IMG/VR virus record: IMGVR_UViG_3300015371_000008
Location: 1-64,000 of that record
DNA length: 64,000 bases
Reading direction: 5' to 3' (one strand)
Source: a virus
Shown here: positions 8,056 to 14,335 of the stretch, piece by piece
Layout of the letters: each line of letters opens with the position of its first letter
Position numbering within the stretch: position 1 is the stretch's first letter
Notes under the pieces: model-generated
What the model was told of the DNA's origin: nothing
Database searches by the model: none
Seen by the model: only the letters and a program-made list of their open reading frames with translations
Translations under genes and position numbers: made by a program

Positions 8056-8394
8056 TTACTTCGCCAGGCGGCTCGCGGTACGCCGCGCCGCTTCCGCCGA
8101 GTCGGGCGACGCCCTGAACACGTTGACCTCGTAGACGTCAACCTGCTCACCCAGCACCGGGAGCGTCTCCAACGTCCGCACCGTGGCGACGCCCGCATCA
8201 CGCGCTTCGACGACGAAGGTCGCTTGCACCGCCGTATTGGCGGGGTCTCCCACCCAGGTCAGGTGCATAACGTTCGGCACCACGTCCCTGCCGGGGGGCA
8301 GAGACGACAGCCTGGTGCGCGCCTCCTCCGCATCCGCCTTCGTCGCGAAGCCCCCCAGGATCAGTTTGACGTGCCAATTCTGCATGTCAGTCAC
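8056..8394 (-). CDS. SPOR/stress-like small domain protein
   Basis: A GTG start in a GTGA overlap with the stop of the upstream gene gives 112 residues. The N-terminal half MQNWHVKLILGGFATKADAEE has the alternating strand-helix look of small phage domains seen again at 38027-38260 (FIAHAFYADGTLAKTRGGFTTKADAEQHA). Both share GGF-TKADAE. A function is not known. Confidence 0.7.
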   Translation of the reverse strand: MTDMQNWHVKLILGGFATKADAEEARTRLSSLPPGRDVVPNVMHLTWVGDPANTAVQATFVVEARDAGVATVRTLETLPVLGEQVDVYEVNVFRASPDSAEAARRTASRLAK

Positions 8395-8549
8395 CACCCA
8401 TTCCCTCGCAAGATCTTGGCGCGTTCCTCGCTCCGCCGCAGCGCCTTGAAGCCGTACTTGTCGTCTTCCGCCACGGCCCTCTGGCGGCGCCAGATCTTCG
8501 GAGCCTTCTTCGGCTTGTCGTCCTCGCTCGCGCTCTTGCCGAATCCCAT
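8391..8549 (-). CDS. small basic protein, 52 aa
   Basis: Starts at MGFGKSASEDD after AGGAGGAACGC. Upstream codons in the same frame belong to tRNA-Val. The protein is lysine/arginine-rich (KPKKAPKIWRRQRAVAEDDK). Possibly nucleic-acid binding. No family recognised. Confidence 0.7.
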   Translation of the reverse strand: MGFGKSASEDDKPKKAPKIWRRQRAVAEDDKYGFKALRRSEERAKILRGNGW

Positions 8550-8580
8550 GCGTTCCTCCTGTGGTTGTGTCGCTCTGACG

Positions 8581-8651
8581 TACCCGGTGAGGGAGTCGAA
8601 CCCCCGCCTTCGCCTTGTAAGGGCGTTGCTCTCCCGTTGAGCTAACCGGGC
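8581..8651 (-). tRNA. tRNA-Val(TAC)
   Basis: Acceptor GCCCGGT/ACCGGGT, anticodon stem ACGCC/GGCGA, loop CTTACAA, discriminator A. It is first behind the promoter at 8669-8697. Confidence 0.9.
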
Positions 8652-8668
8652 TTGACCATACACCAAAC

Positions 8669-8697
8669 AGCGTACAGTCATTTAGCGTTCAAGTCTA
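8669..8697 (-). promoter_or_regulatory. CTAAATG-type promoter inside the tRNA array
   Basis: Minus strand TAGACT (8692-8697), 17-nt spacer ending CGCTAAATGACTG, then TACGCT (8669-8674). It lies 18 nt before tRNA-Val and would restart transcription of the distal tRNAs. Confidence 0.65.
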
Positions 8698-9129
8698 GGT
8701 TGTTTTGTGATCGTGACCGCAACCGCTGACCAGCGGCGGCACCTGAACGCGGACGACTTGTTCTCGATCGCCATAGCGGATCTGGATGAGTTCGTTCAGC
8801 GATGCCTTACCGGCCCGCTTCGACGCCTTGTCCTCGCCGAGCAGGACGGCGGCCAGTTCGTCAAAGGTCTGATTGACGCGGGCGACCGCGTGACGCATCG
8901 CCGCTTCGGTCGCATCCGCCAGCTTGGCGACTTCGGCCTTCAGCCGGTCGTTGACCGCCTGGTCGGTGAGCTGGGGGATGCGGTCGATGAGCGCTTGCAG
9001 CGCCTTGCGTTCGGCGATCATATCCTTCAGGACGCCCCTGGCCTCACTAGTCGCCTCCCGCAGGCTCTCCTCTGTCGTGATTGCCGATGAGATGTCGTCT
9101 GGCCGCTGCTGACGGCGTTTGGTTCCCAT
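8695..9129 (-). CDS. coiled-coil-like protein, 144 aa
   Basis: The start is set at MGTKRRQQRPDD (9129), as earlier codons lie in the tRNA. The protein is nearly all charged helix (TTEESLREATSEARGVLKD, AVNDRLKAEVAKLADATEAA) and probably forms a coiled coil. No clear ribosome site precedes the ATG, which lies 2 nt after the tRNA 3' end. Function unknown. Confidence 0.7.
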   Translation of the reverse strand: MGTKRRQQRPDDISSAITTEESLREATSEARGVLKDMIAERKALQALIDRIPQLTDQAVNDRLKAEVAKLADATEAAMRHAVARVNQTFDELAAVLLGEDKASKRAGKASLNELIQIRYGDREQVVRVQVPPLVSGCGHDHKTT

Positions 9130-9130
9130 G

Positions 9131-9203
9131 TAGTCGCGGCAGGATTTGAACCTGCGACCTTCGCTGTGTCGAAGCGGTGCTCTACCAGCTGAGCTACACG
9201 ACC
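9131..9203 (-). tRNA. tRNA-Val(GAC) with C33
   Basis: Canonical D-arm, T-arm and acceptor (GGTCGTG/CGCGACT). The anticodon loop is TCGACAC, so position 33 is C instead of the almost universal U. A mismatch sits at 27-43. Confidence 0.75.
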
Positions 9204-9345
9204 TTTTGTGGTCGAACCCGGATCCCGGCATGCAGGGTAGTCCCTTGCGTTCCCTGTCTGCCGTCGGCGGGCCCGGCCGGTCGGCCCAGGCTTTCAGGGG
9301 GCGATACAGCCGTGGGTATCGCTAGGTTGGTCCGGGTTCGACCAG

Positions 9346-9418
9346 CACCGGTGGGAGGGTTCGAACCCCCGGCCTTCCGCTTTGGAGGCGGCTGCTCTAC
9401 CAACTGAGCTACACCGAT
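9346..9418 (-). tRNA. tRNA-Trp(CCA)
   Basis: Acceptor ATCGGTG/CACCGGT, discriminator G, anticodon loop CTCCAAA on a GC stem. Confidence 0.92.
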
Positions 9419-9483
9419 CGGGCGCGAGTGAGGTATCGCGCAGCTTTTTGCAGGACTTCCGGATCATCGCTCCTGACGATGAA

Positions 9484-9517
9484 GGCCGACGCCTGAGACG
9501 GGATCCAGGCGTCGGCC
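9484..9517. repeat. perfect 12-bp spacer hairpin
   Basis: Inverted repeat GGCCGACGCCTG/CAGGCGTCGGCC with a 10-nt loop between tRNA-fMet and tRNA-Trp. No T-run, so more likely an RNA-processing or spacing structure than a terminator. Confidence 0.7.
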
Positions 9518-9525
9518 CGCTGAGT

Positions 9526-9598
9526 GGCGGGGGCAGGATTTGAACCTGCGACCTCTGGGTTATGAGCCCAGCAAGCTACCGAACTGCTCCACCCCGCT
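9526..9598 (-). tRNA. initiator tRNA-fMet(CAT)
   Basis: Three consecutive G-C pairs in the anticodon stem (CTGGG/CCCAG), loop CTCATAA and an unpaired position 1-72 (A.C) are initiator hallmarks. Confidence 0.92.
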
Positions 9599-9608
9599 AC
9601 GTCCCATC

Positions 9609-9959
9609 CTACTTGGGACGCTCCACTACGTGGAGATCCTTTAGTGCGTCCTCGATCGCACGGTTCGTCGTCGCCGTCTCAATGACGGCGACACGCTGCT
9701 CATGCTCTACGAGGCTCAGGCGCCGATCGGCATAGGCGTCGGCCACCTGCTGCAACGCGTGGTCACGGTCGTCGCCGGTCGGCCTGGCGGCCAGCCAGCG
9801 TTCCATCTGCCGGGAGCGCCGCGCGTCCTGGATTACCTGCCTCTTCCGCTTCGCGTGGTCGATCTTCTCGGTCATCCACGGAATAGCCACAACGATCACA
9901 ATTACGGCTATGGCCAGCCACAGGATGGCGAATGCCGGTAGAGCTGCCTTCATCATCAC
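9609..9959 (-). CDS. membrane-anchored protein with DUF1707-like domain
   Basis: The 116-residue protein has one N-terminal membrane segment (AFAILWLAIAVIVIVVAIP, residues 9-27) and a C-terminal helical segment ADAYADRRLSLVEHEQRV..., which resembles the DUF1707/SHOCT-type short domain (AYADGRLSLEEFEERV). Start ATG follows AAGGAG by 7 nt. An AGAGCGAC-loop hairpin at 9972-9989 precedes the ribosome site. Probably acts at the host membrane, role unknown. Confidence 0.75.
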   Translation of the reverse strand: MMMKAALPAFAILWLAIAVIVIVVAIPWMTEKIDHAKRKRQVIQDARRSRQMERWLAARPTGDDRDHALQQVADAYADRRLSLVEHEQRVAVIETATTNRAIEDALKDLHVVERPK

Positions 9960-9971
9960 TCATCTCCTTCG

Positions 9972-9989
9972 GGTGGGTCGCTCTCCACC
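9972..9989 (-). promoter_or_regulatory. 5' UTR hairpin, GAGCGAC loop
   Basis: Stem GGTGG/CCACC with loop AGAGCGAC, 9 nt before the ribosome site of the 9609-9959 gene. Confidence 0.75.
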
Positions 9990-9993
9990 AACG

Positions 9994-10067
9994 TGCCGCC
10001 GACGGGATTCGAACCCGCAAAACCCCAGATTGAAAGTCTGGTGACTCTACCCTTCGTCCACGGCGAC
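9994..10067 (-). tRNA. tRNA-Glu(TTC), copy 1
   Basis: Acceptor GTCGCCG/CGGCGGC, anticodon stem CCAGA/TCTGG, loop CTTTCAA. Confidence 0.9.
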
Positions 10068-10079
10068 CAGGGACTTACG

Positions 10080-10151
10080 TACTCCGCGCGGGGATCGAAC
10101 CCGCACCTCCTGATTGAGAATCAGGTATCCAGACCACCAGACCAGCGGAGC
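10080..10151 (-). tRNA. tRNA-Glu(CTC), copy 1
   Basis: Acceptor GCTCCGC/GCGGAGT, anticodon stem CCTGA/TCAGG, loop TTCTCAA. Confidence 0.88.
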
Positions 10152-10217
10152 TTGTAGGGCCAGGCAGCGCATACCCAGATCACCCCTCCGATTCCTGGGG
10201 ATGGCGCCTGACCCTTC

Positions 10218-10733
10218 TCACGCAACAGTTGCCGACTCTACTCGGAACCATTCGCGAGCCTGTGCGAAATGCTTGGCCGATACACCATGCTGCCACCCGG
10301 TGTGAATCAGCCGGAAGTCGCCGACGCCCGGATGCCCTTTCAGCCACACCTTGTCACGCCTGGTCAGCTCGTCATCGAACCAGACGAACGGCCGCCCCTG
10401 CACGAACTTCGCCACCCTCGGCGTCTTGCGGTGCACCCGGTAGTCATCCCCCGGCTCCACCGCCTCCCGCATGTCGATGACCGGCAACTGAGGCAGCCCC
10501 AGAAGGGGAGCGATATGCGCGTTTGCGTCGTGGCTCCACATGGTCGCCCACACCAGGTCGGCGCCGACCGTCTCGGCCAGCTCCAGCAGCACCGGTCCAT
10601 GTTCGGGGTTGAGCAGGACGTTGTACGTCTCGCCCTGGCAGGTCAGCCTGTGCGCCTGCCACTGCGGACCGGGACGCCCGAACGGTGCGAGCACACCATC
10701 CACGTCCAACAGGATCAACTTGTCCACGTGCAC
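10218..10733 (-). CDS. HAD-superfamily phosphatase-like protein
   Basis: The GTG start (VHVDKLILLDVDGV) follows GGAG. LLDVDGVLAPFG near the N-terminus is HAD motif I (DxDG), with the nucleophile and general acid aspartates at residues 10 and 12. ATMWSHDAN may be motif II, and VWFDDELTRRD near residue 115 fits motif IV. At 171 residues it lacks a large cap. HAD enzymes cleave phosphate esters; the substrate is unknown. Phage members often act on nucleotides or RNA ends. An AAGAGCGAC hairpin (10748-10766) precedes it. Confidence 0.82.
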   Translation of the reverse strand: MHVDKLILLDVDGVLAPFGRPGPQWQAHRLTCQGETYNVLLNPEHGPVLLELAETVGADLVWATMWSHDANAHIAPLLGLPQLPVIDMREAVEPGDDYRVHRKTPRVAKFVQGRPFVWFDDELTRRDKVWLKGHPGVGDFRLIHTGWQHGVSAKHFAQAREWFRVESATVA

Positions 10734-10747
10734 ATCCTCTCCTTCGC

Positions 10748-10766
10748 GCGGGGTCGCTCTTCCCGC
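10748..10766 (-). promoter_or_regulatory. 5' UTR hairpin, GAGCGAC loop
   Basis: Stem GCGGG/CCCGC with loop AAGAGCGAC upstream of the HAD gene. Confidence 0.72.
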
Positions 10767-10795
10767 ACCCGCGAAGACGTAGACCGTCTTCGCCG

Positions 10796-10868
10796 TACCC
10801 CCGCCGGGATTCGAACCCGGATTTCGACGCTTAAAAGGCGCCTACTCTGCCAATTGAGCTACAGGGGC
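10796..10868 (-). tRNA. tRNA-Lys(TTT)
   Basis: Acceptor GCCCCTG/CGGGGGT, loop CTTTTAA, discriminator A. Confidence 0.9.
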
Positions 10869-10871
10869 ATG

Positions 10872-11015
10872 TCACGCAGGATTGGCGATCACCATCCCGC
10901 AGTCCTCACAGTGCGGCGGCCAGACCAGCCACCCCATCCACTCCTCCGAACGATCCAGTCCCTCCGGAACGATCCTGCCGCCGCACTGCTGACAGTCGGG
11001 ATAGAACCAGGTCAT
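10872..11015 (-). CDS. zinc-ribbon-like protein, 47 aa
   Basis: Start MTWFYPDCQQCGG after GGAGGGTCT. CQQC at residues 8-11 and CEDC at residues 38-41 form a classic four-cysteine zinc ribbon. Upstream in-frame codons are tRNA-Arg sequence. Function unknown. Confidence 0.78.
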   Translation of the reverse strand: MTWFYPDCQQCGGRIVPEGLDRSEEWMGWLVWPPHCEDCGMVIANPA

Positions 11016-11029
11016 AGACCCTCCGTACG

Positions 11030-11102
11030 TGCGCCGTGAGAGATTCGAACTCCCAACCATCCGGGTAGAAACCGGCCGCGCTATCCATTGCGCCAACGAC
11101 GC
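11030..11102 (-). tRNA. tRNA-Arg(TCT)
   Basis: Acceptor GCGTCGT/ACGGCGC, anticodon loop TTTCTAC, T-loop TTCGAAT. Reads rare AGA codons. Confidence 0.88.
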
Positions 11103-11130
11103 GAACCTTTCACGATCCGAAACGATCGTT

Positions 11131-11313
11131 TCATTCCATCGCCACGCCCGGTCCTAGAACCGGGCAGAACGACACTGGCACCAGCCGCCCGGTGGCCATG
11201 TCGCTGCACGCGAGGCAGATCTCCGCCGGGATCGTGTGGCGGCTTTCCCCGTCGGGCCGGTAGTCGATCGACTCGTGCCAGCCCGACTCCGGGTCGTCCG
11301 GGTCATAGCCCAT
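11131..11313 (-). CDS. hypothetical protein with CxxC, 60 aa
   Basis: The ATG at 11313 (MGYDPDDPESGWHE) is preceded by GAGGCGAAAT. The next ATG upstream lacks spacing. It overlaps the upstream gene's stop. The protein contains EICLACSDM, a possible half zinc site. Function unknown. Confidence 0.7.
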   Translation of the reverse strand: MGYDPDDPESGWHESIDYRPDGESRHTIPAEICLACSDMATGRLVPVSFCPVLGPGVAME

Positions 11314-11710
11314 ATTTCGCCTCATCCTTCACGTACACCATGTAGGCGATCACGCCCGCTTCGTAGGCGGCCCGCCGAGCGTCGGCGTCGGTGTCGTACT
11401 TGGTGCCGTCCAACGGGTGCCTGATGATGTCGCAGCCGCCTTCGGGCTTGTACTTGATCTGTCTGATACTCAGCTCGATCTTGCCGTCGTCGGCTGCGAC
11501 CACGGACGGCGAGGACATCACCTTGCACAGTCGCGGGAACGACACTCCCCACTCGGCGTGAGTCACTATCGGCGGCCCGCCGTCGGCGTAGGTCGGGAAG
11601 CGGCCGTAGGGGGCTTCATTGAAGGTCCAGATGCGGTAGCGACCGTCGTGCCAGTCGTATTCCTGGCCCTGCATCGGCGGGTAGTCGGTAACGTTCTGTG
11701 GCGTGTCCAT
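11303..11710 (-). CDS. hypothetical protein, 135 aa
   Basis: Start MDTPQNVTDYPP follows GGAGGACCCC. The central part is aromatic (YDWHDGRYRIWTFNEAPYGRFPTY) and the C-terminus has a repeated Asp/Ala helix. No family recognised. First gene behind a strong promoter at 11750-11779 and a loop-AGAGCGA hairpin. Confidence 0.75.
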   Translation of the reverse strand: MDTPQNVTDYPPMQGQEYDWHDGRYRIWTFNEAPYGRFPTYADGGPPIVTHAEWGVSFPRLCKVMSSPSVVAADDGKIELSIRQIKYKPEGGCDIIRHPLDGTKYDTDADARRAAYEAGVIAYMVYVKDEAKYGL

Positions 11711-11726
11711 GGGGTCCTCCGTGGGG

Positions 11727-11779
11727 GTTGGTCGCTCTCCAACACCCCAAAGATACATCCATTTAGCGTCTTAGGTCAA
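11727..11779 (-). promoter_or_regulatory. CTAAATG-type promoter plus GAGCGA hairpin
   Basis: TTGACC (11774-11779), 18-nt spacer with CGCTAAATGGATG, TATCTT (11750-11755). The hairpin GTTGG-AGAGCGA-CCAAC occupies 11727-11743. It sits between the promoter and the ribosome site. Confidence 0.85.
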
Positions 11780-11782
11780 GGG

Positions 11783-11873
11783 CGGAAAATGGAGGACTCG
11801 AACCCCAGGGCCGTTCACACCAGCCCTCATCCGGTTTAAATCGGCGGCCACCTCCTTGGTGGCGTCATTTTCC
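11783..11873 (-). tRNA. class II tRNA-like element, anticodon unclear
   Basis: The acceptor GGAAAAT/ATTTTCC is perfect, discriminator G (Ser-like), T-loop TTCGAGT, length 91. The middle does not form a normal anticodon arm: only CCG/CGG pairs around ATTTAAAC. The anticodon could be UUA or UAA, or the gene is degenerate. Confidence 0.45.
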
Positions 11874-11899
11874 CCCACCGTGTTGAGGGGTGGGTCCAG

Positions 11900-11983
11900 C
11901 GGAAGGCGGAAGACTCGAACTTCGGCCGCCGCCGACGGCCACGCGGATTCCAGCCGCGTCCCGGCACCTGCCGGTCACCTTCC
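11900..11983 (-). tRNA. tRNA-Ser(GGA)
   Basis: Acceptor GGAAGGT/GCCTTCC, perfect CGCGG/CCGCG stem with loop CTGGAAT, long variable arm, discriminator G. Confidence 0.88.
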
Positions 11984-11986
11984 ATG

Positions 11987-12061
11987 GTCCTCGGAGCAGG
12001 AGTCGAACCTGCCGTCGCCCGGTTATCAGCCGGGTGCCTTCACCGCTTGGCCACCCGAGGA
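11987..12061 (-). tRNA. tRNA-Ile(GAT)
   Basis: Perfect acceptor TCCTCGG/CCGAGGA, stem CCCGG/CCGGG with loop CTGATAA. Confidence 0.87.
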
Positions 12062-12064
12062 AAG

Positions 12065-12149
12065 CGGAGAGGGAGGGTATCGAACCCCCGCCGGTGTGAC
12101 CCGGGCAGCGGCGTAGCAAGCCGTCCCATTACCTCTCTGGCACCTCTCC
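12065..12149 (-). tRNA. tRNA-Ser(GCT)
   Basis: Acceptor GGAGAGG/CCTCTCC, loop TTGCTAC, long variable arm, discriminator G. A degenerate GCTAGATG element lies just upstream (12150-12170). Confidence 0.87.
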
Positions 12150-12253
12150 ACGATACTTCCATCTAGCGCCTGCCGGTGCTACCTTGGAGTGGTACGCCCC
12201 TGGTCCGGCTCTGCACCGCATCCCGCCAGGGGCACGGCCATTTCTGGGACTGG

Positions 12254-12325
12254 TGCCGACCCCGGGATTCGAACCCGCCCTACCGCCTTGGCAAGGCGAT
12301 GTGCGACCGCTGACACTTCACCCAC
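12254..12325 (-). tRNA. tRNA-Gly(GCC), weak acceptor stem
   Basis: Anticodon arm TCGCC-TTGCCAA-GGCGG and T-loop TTCGAAT are good, and the D-stem GTGT/GCAC is present. The acceptor halves (GTGGGTG and GGTCGGC) pair poorly. It may be decaying or edited. Confidence 0.65.
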
Positions 12326-12327
12326 AA

Positions 12328-12396
12328 GTTCCGTGACCGGTGGACCGACGACTCGGGTGTGGACGGGGCCGGGGCGACCATCCTCCGGTCACGGAA
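12328..12396. repeat. 12-bp inverted repeat flanking a spacer
   Basis: TTCCGTGACCGG and CCGGTCACGGAA are perfect complements about 45 nt apart between tRNA-Thr and tRNA-Gly. Likely an RNA-processing stem. Confidence 0.6.
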
Positions 12397-12398
12397 AG

Positions 12399-12468
12399 AG
12401 CCCAACCCCGGAGTCGAACCGGGCAGGCCGTTCGTACCAAGAACGGGTGCACACCAGGTGCGAAGGGC
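12399..12468 (-). tRNA. tRNA-Thr(GGT)
   Basis: Stem CGTTC/GAACG with loop TTGGTAC. The acceptor GCCCTTC/GTTGGGC has two U.U mismatches, as does tRNA-Thr(CGT). The D-region is short. Confidence 0.72.
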
Positions 12469-12480
12469 AAACGGGTAGGG

Positions 12481-12512
12481 GTGTCCGGGCCGTGAACGCC
12501 CGGCCCGGACAC
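12481..12512. repeat. perfect 12-bp spacer hairpin
   Basis: GTGTCCGGGCCG/CGGCCCGGACAC with an 8-nt loop between tRNA-Gln and tRNA-Thr. Confidence 0.7.
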
Positions 12513-12517
12513 CACCG

Positions 12518-12590
12518 CTCTGGGATCAGGAATCGAACCTGAGCAAACCGGAACCAAAATCCGGCCGCCGAGCCAGCACGGCATCCCAGA
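12518..12590 (-). tRNA. tRNA-Gln(TTG)
   Basis: Perfect acceptor TCTGGGA/TCCCAGA, stem CCGGA/TCCGG, loop TTTTGGT. Confidence 0.9.
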
Positions 12591-12595
12591 ATGCG

Positions 12596-12666
12596 AGCCC
12601 AAGGGCGGAATCGAACCGCCTCGAACGCCTTACGGGGGCGCTGCTCTGCCAGTGAGCTACAAGGGC
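12596..12666 (-). tRNA. tRNA-Thr(CGT) with C33
   Basis: Stem GCGCC/GGCGT with loop CCCGTAA: position 33 is C. The acceptor GCCCTTG/CTTGGGC has tandem U.U mismatches. Confidence 0.75.
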
Positions 12667-12681
12667 GTGACCCCGAAGGGC

Positions 12682-13359
12682 CTACATGTCCGGCCGGGGC
12701 TGAAACTCCGGCCTGGAGCTGATCTCCTCAACCCAGTCCGACAGGGAGATCTCTTCGCCGGAGCCACTATAGAAGGCGAGATCGTCCACCTTCGCATGCA
12801 GTTCCACGTCATGCGGCATTGGCAGGATGCCTTCTGCTTCGGCGGTGTCGCGGTGCTTAACGACCGCGAAGGCGAGGCGGAACAGGGTGTCCTGGTTCCG
12901 TTTGCGCTTGTCCGGATTAGGTTCTGCCGGATGCCTGCCGTTCAGCTTGTTCGGCCCGGAGGCTGCGCGGATCCGTTTGATGTCGGAATGCCGCAAGCTG
13001 ATGATCTGCTTGTCTTTGAGGATTTTCGTACGCCACAGGTCATATTCGCCCTTGGCGGCGAAATACTTGCGTTTCCCCTCTTCGCCCAGATTCCAGCACT
13101 GCTGATGGTAGGAGTCCATCTCTGCTCTCCGCGTCGCGATCTGGTCGTCCAGGGCACGCAGCAGACGAACCAGAGCCTGCTCGGTCCGTTCGATCAGCGA
13201 CGGCCCGGAGAGCATCCCCCAAAGCTGTTGACGCTTTTCGGTCACCGAGACGTCGTCGTGGCGACGAGGGTCGGGATAGCCGATGTTTTGACGGATCAGC
13301 AGGTCGAAGCCTTCAGGCTCCAGCTCTTGAATGGCGGCAAGGCTCACGGGGATGGCCAT
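12682..13359 (-). CDS. hypothetical protein, 225 aa
   Basis: Start MAIPVSLAAIQELEPEGF (13359). Upstream codons run into tRNA-Leu. Mostly helical and charged, with a central helix (LIERTEQALVRLLRALDDQIATRRAEMDSYHQQ) and basic middle (GRHPAEPNPDKRKRNQD). Possibly DNA-associated, but no motif is recognised. It is the largest protein gene in the tRNA array. Confidence 0.75.
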   Translation of the reverse strand: MAIPVSLAAIQELEPEGFDLLIRQNIGYPDPRRHDDVSVTEKRQQLWGMLSGPSLIERTEQALVRLLRALDDQIATRRAEMDSYHQQCWNLGEEGKRKYFAAKGEYDLWRTKILKDKQIISLRHSDIKRIRAASGPNKLNGRHPAEPNPDKRKRNQDTLFRLAFAVVKHRDTAEAEGILPMPHDVELHAKVDDLAFYSGSGEEISLSDWVEEISSRPEFQPRPDM

Positions 13360-13389
13360 GGGTGGCGTGTTCCTTCTTCCGGGGGTTGC

Positions 13390-13419
13390 CGTCCCGGCGC
13401 CGGACAAGACACCGGGACG
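13390..13419. repeat. 8-bp spacer hairpin
   Basis: CGTCCCGG/CCGGGACG with a 14-nt loop between tRNA-Leu(AAG) and the 12682-13359 gene. Confidence 0.5.
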
Positions 13420-13434
13420 ATCCTGTGTGGTGCG

Positions 13435-13507
13435 TGCGCCCGCCGGGACTCGAACCCGGATCATCCGCATCCTTAGTGCGACGCCTCTGCCATTGGGCCA
13501 CAAGCGC
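13435..13507 (-). tRNA. tRNA with AAG (Leu) anticodon, short variable loop
   Basis: Acceptor GCGCTTG/CGGGCGC, stem TCGCA/TGCGG, loop CTAAGGA. The variable loop is only ATGAT, whereas bacterial Leu tRNAs carry a long arm. Confidence 0.75.
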
Positions 13508-13543
13508 TTCAGGACGGTTCTACAGGCCGCCACCGACAAAACG

Positions 13544-13612
13544 AGCCGCCCCCCGGAATCGAACCGGGCCTACCCCCTTACAAGGGGGGCGTCGCATCCA
13601 TGGCGCGGCGGC
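13544..13612 (-). tRNA. tRNA-Thr(TGT)
   Basis: Stem CCCCC/GGGGG with loop CTTGTAA; acceptor GCCGCC/GGCGGC, with an unpaired seventh position. Confidence 0.8.
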
Positions 13613-13622
13613 AGACGGAAGA

Positions 13623-13710
13623 GGGTGGCGACGGAAAGGATTCTGCAGCCAAACCGCCCAACCAGCCCGGCGGTCTCCTTCCCGTTCTTCTGTGGCTGTC
13701 CACGCCACCC
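13623..13710 (-). ncRNA. structured RNA element, copy A
   Basis: Minus strand folds into three stacked helices: P1 GGGTGGCG/CGCCACCC, P2 ACGGGAAGGA/TCCTTTCCGT, P3 CCGCC/GGCGG capped by loop GGGCTGGTTG. An internal loop with GTGGACAGCC and CAGAAG joins P1 and P2. Copy B (13841-13932) keeps loops and changes helices compensatorily. No open frame explains it. Confidence 0.65.
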
Positions 13711-13715
13711 CCGTG

Positions 13716-13835
13716 TGGACCCGGCGGGATTCGAACCCGCATCTCCGGCTCTCCCTATGACGCACACCGCCCCCGGACGGAGGTGGCCACCTCGTATCCG
13801 GATCGCGCGGTCACGCCCGATTGAGTTACGGGCCC
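13716..13835 (-). tRNA. tRNA-like element, 120 nt, internal hairpin
   Basis: Acceptor GGGCCCG/CGGGTCC and T-arm GCGGG-TTCGAAT-CCCGC are intact, but the middle is about 40 nt too long. It holds a hairpin (GAGGTGG/CCACCTC core) and no clear anticodon stem. It lies between the two structured RNA copies. Confidence 0.5.
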
Positions 13836-13840
13836 TGGCA

Positions 13841-13932
13841 GATGATGGCGACGAGGGGGACAAAGCCTCCAAAGCGCCCAACCAGCCCGGCGCGCTCCCT
13901 CTCGTCCTTCTGCGGCTGTCCACGCCACCACC
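13841..13932 (-). ncRNA. structured RNA element, copy B
   Basis: Same architecture as copy A: P1 GGTGGTGGCG/CGCCATCATC (with G-U pairs), P2 ACGAG.GGGA/TCCC.CTCGT, P3 GCGCC/GGCGC, same loop GGGCTGGTTG and same internal GTGGACAGCC. P3 differs from copy A by a compensated double change. Confidence 0.65.
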
Positions 13933-13936
13933 TGAG

Positions 13937-14019
13937 CTGTCGGGCGGAGAATCGAACTCCGGCCGCCCCTCGCGCGAGGAGAACGACCCTGCCACACGTC
14001 TCAACGACGCGACCCGACA
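13937..14019 (-). tRNA. tRNA-like element, anticodon unclear
   Basis: Acceptor TGTCGGG/CCCGACA and T-arm CGGAG-TTCGATT-CTCCG are perfect. A D-like stem GCGTC/GACGT and a hairpin CCTCG/CGAGG occupy the middle. No standard anticodon arm can be drawn. Confidence 0.45.
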
Positions 14020-14097
14020 CCGTGACGGTTCCTCCGGATCACCTCGGGAGCAGCCGACAAGCCCGAGAGGGCGGGAGCGACCCTATTCGGTACCCTT

Positions 14098-14161
14098 CCG
14101 TCGCGAGCCGGTGCGGACTCGAACCGCCGTTGACCGTCACCGGCCGTCCCCACTCGCGACG
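14098..14161 (-). ncRNA. mini tRNA-like hairpin
   Basis: Long stem CGTCGCGAG/CTCGCGACG plus CCGGTG/CACCGG encloses a T-arm-like GCGG-TTCGAGT-CCGC segment. There is no room for D and anticodon arms. Confidence 0.35.
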
Positions 14162-14203
14162 CGGGGACGGTCGGCCGCCGGAGTCGAACCGGCATACCCA
14201 ATG

Positions 14204-14273
14204 CTCCCGGACCAGGAATCGAACCTAGAGACACAGGGGCCAGAACCCTGCTGACGGCCACCGCCATCCGGGA
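14204..14273 (-). tRNA. tRNA-Gln(CTG)
   Basis: Perfect acceptor TCCCGGA/TCCGGGA, stem CAGGG/CCCTG, loop TTCTGGC. Confidence 0.88.
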
Positions 14274-14335
14274 AGGAGCAGACCCGGTTGCAGCCGGGCC
14301 CGCCAATTATCCGCCTGCTCTACGGACGGGCAAAT

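Noticed and set aside
14276-14335. Possible tRNA between tRNA-Gln(CTG) and the 14336 gene
   Set aside because: It has AGAGCAGGCGG and a CCCGG/CCGGG hairpin but no TTCGA T-loop and a poor acceptor, so I could not support a gene.
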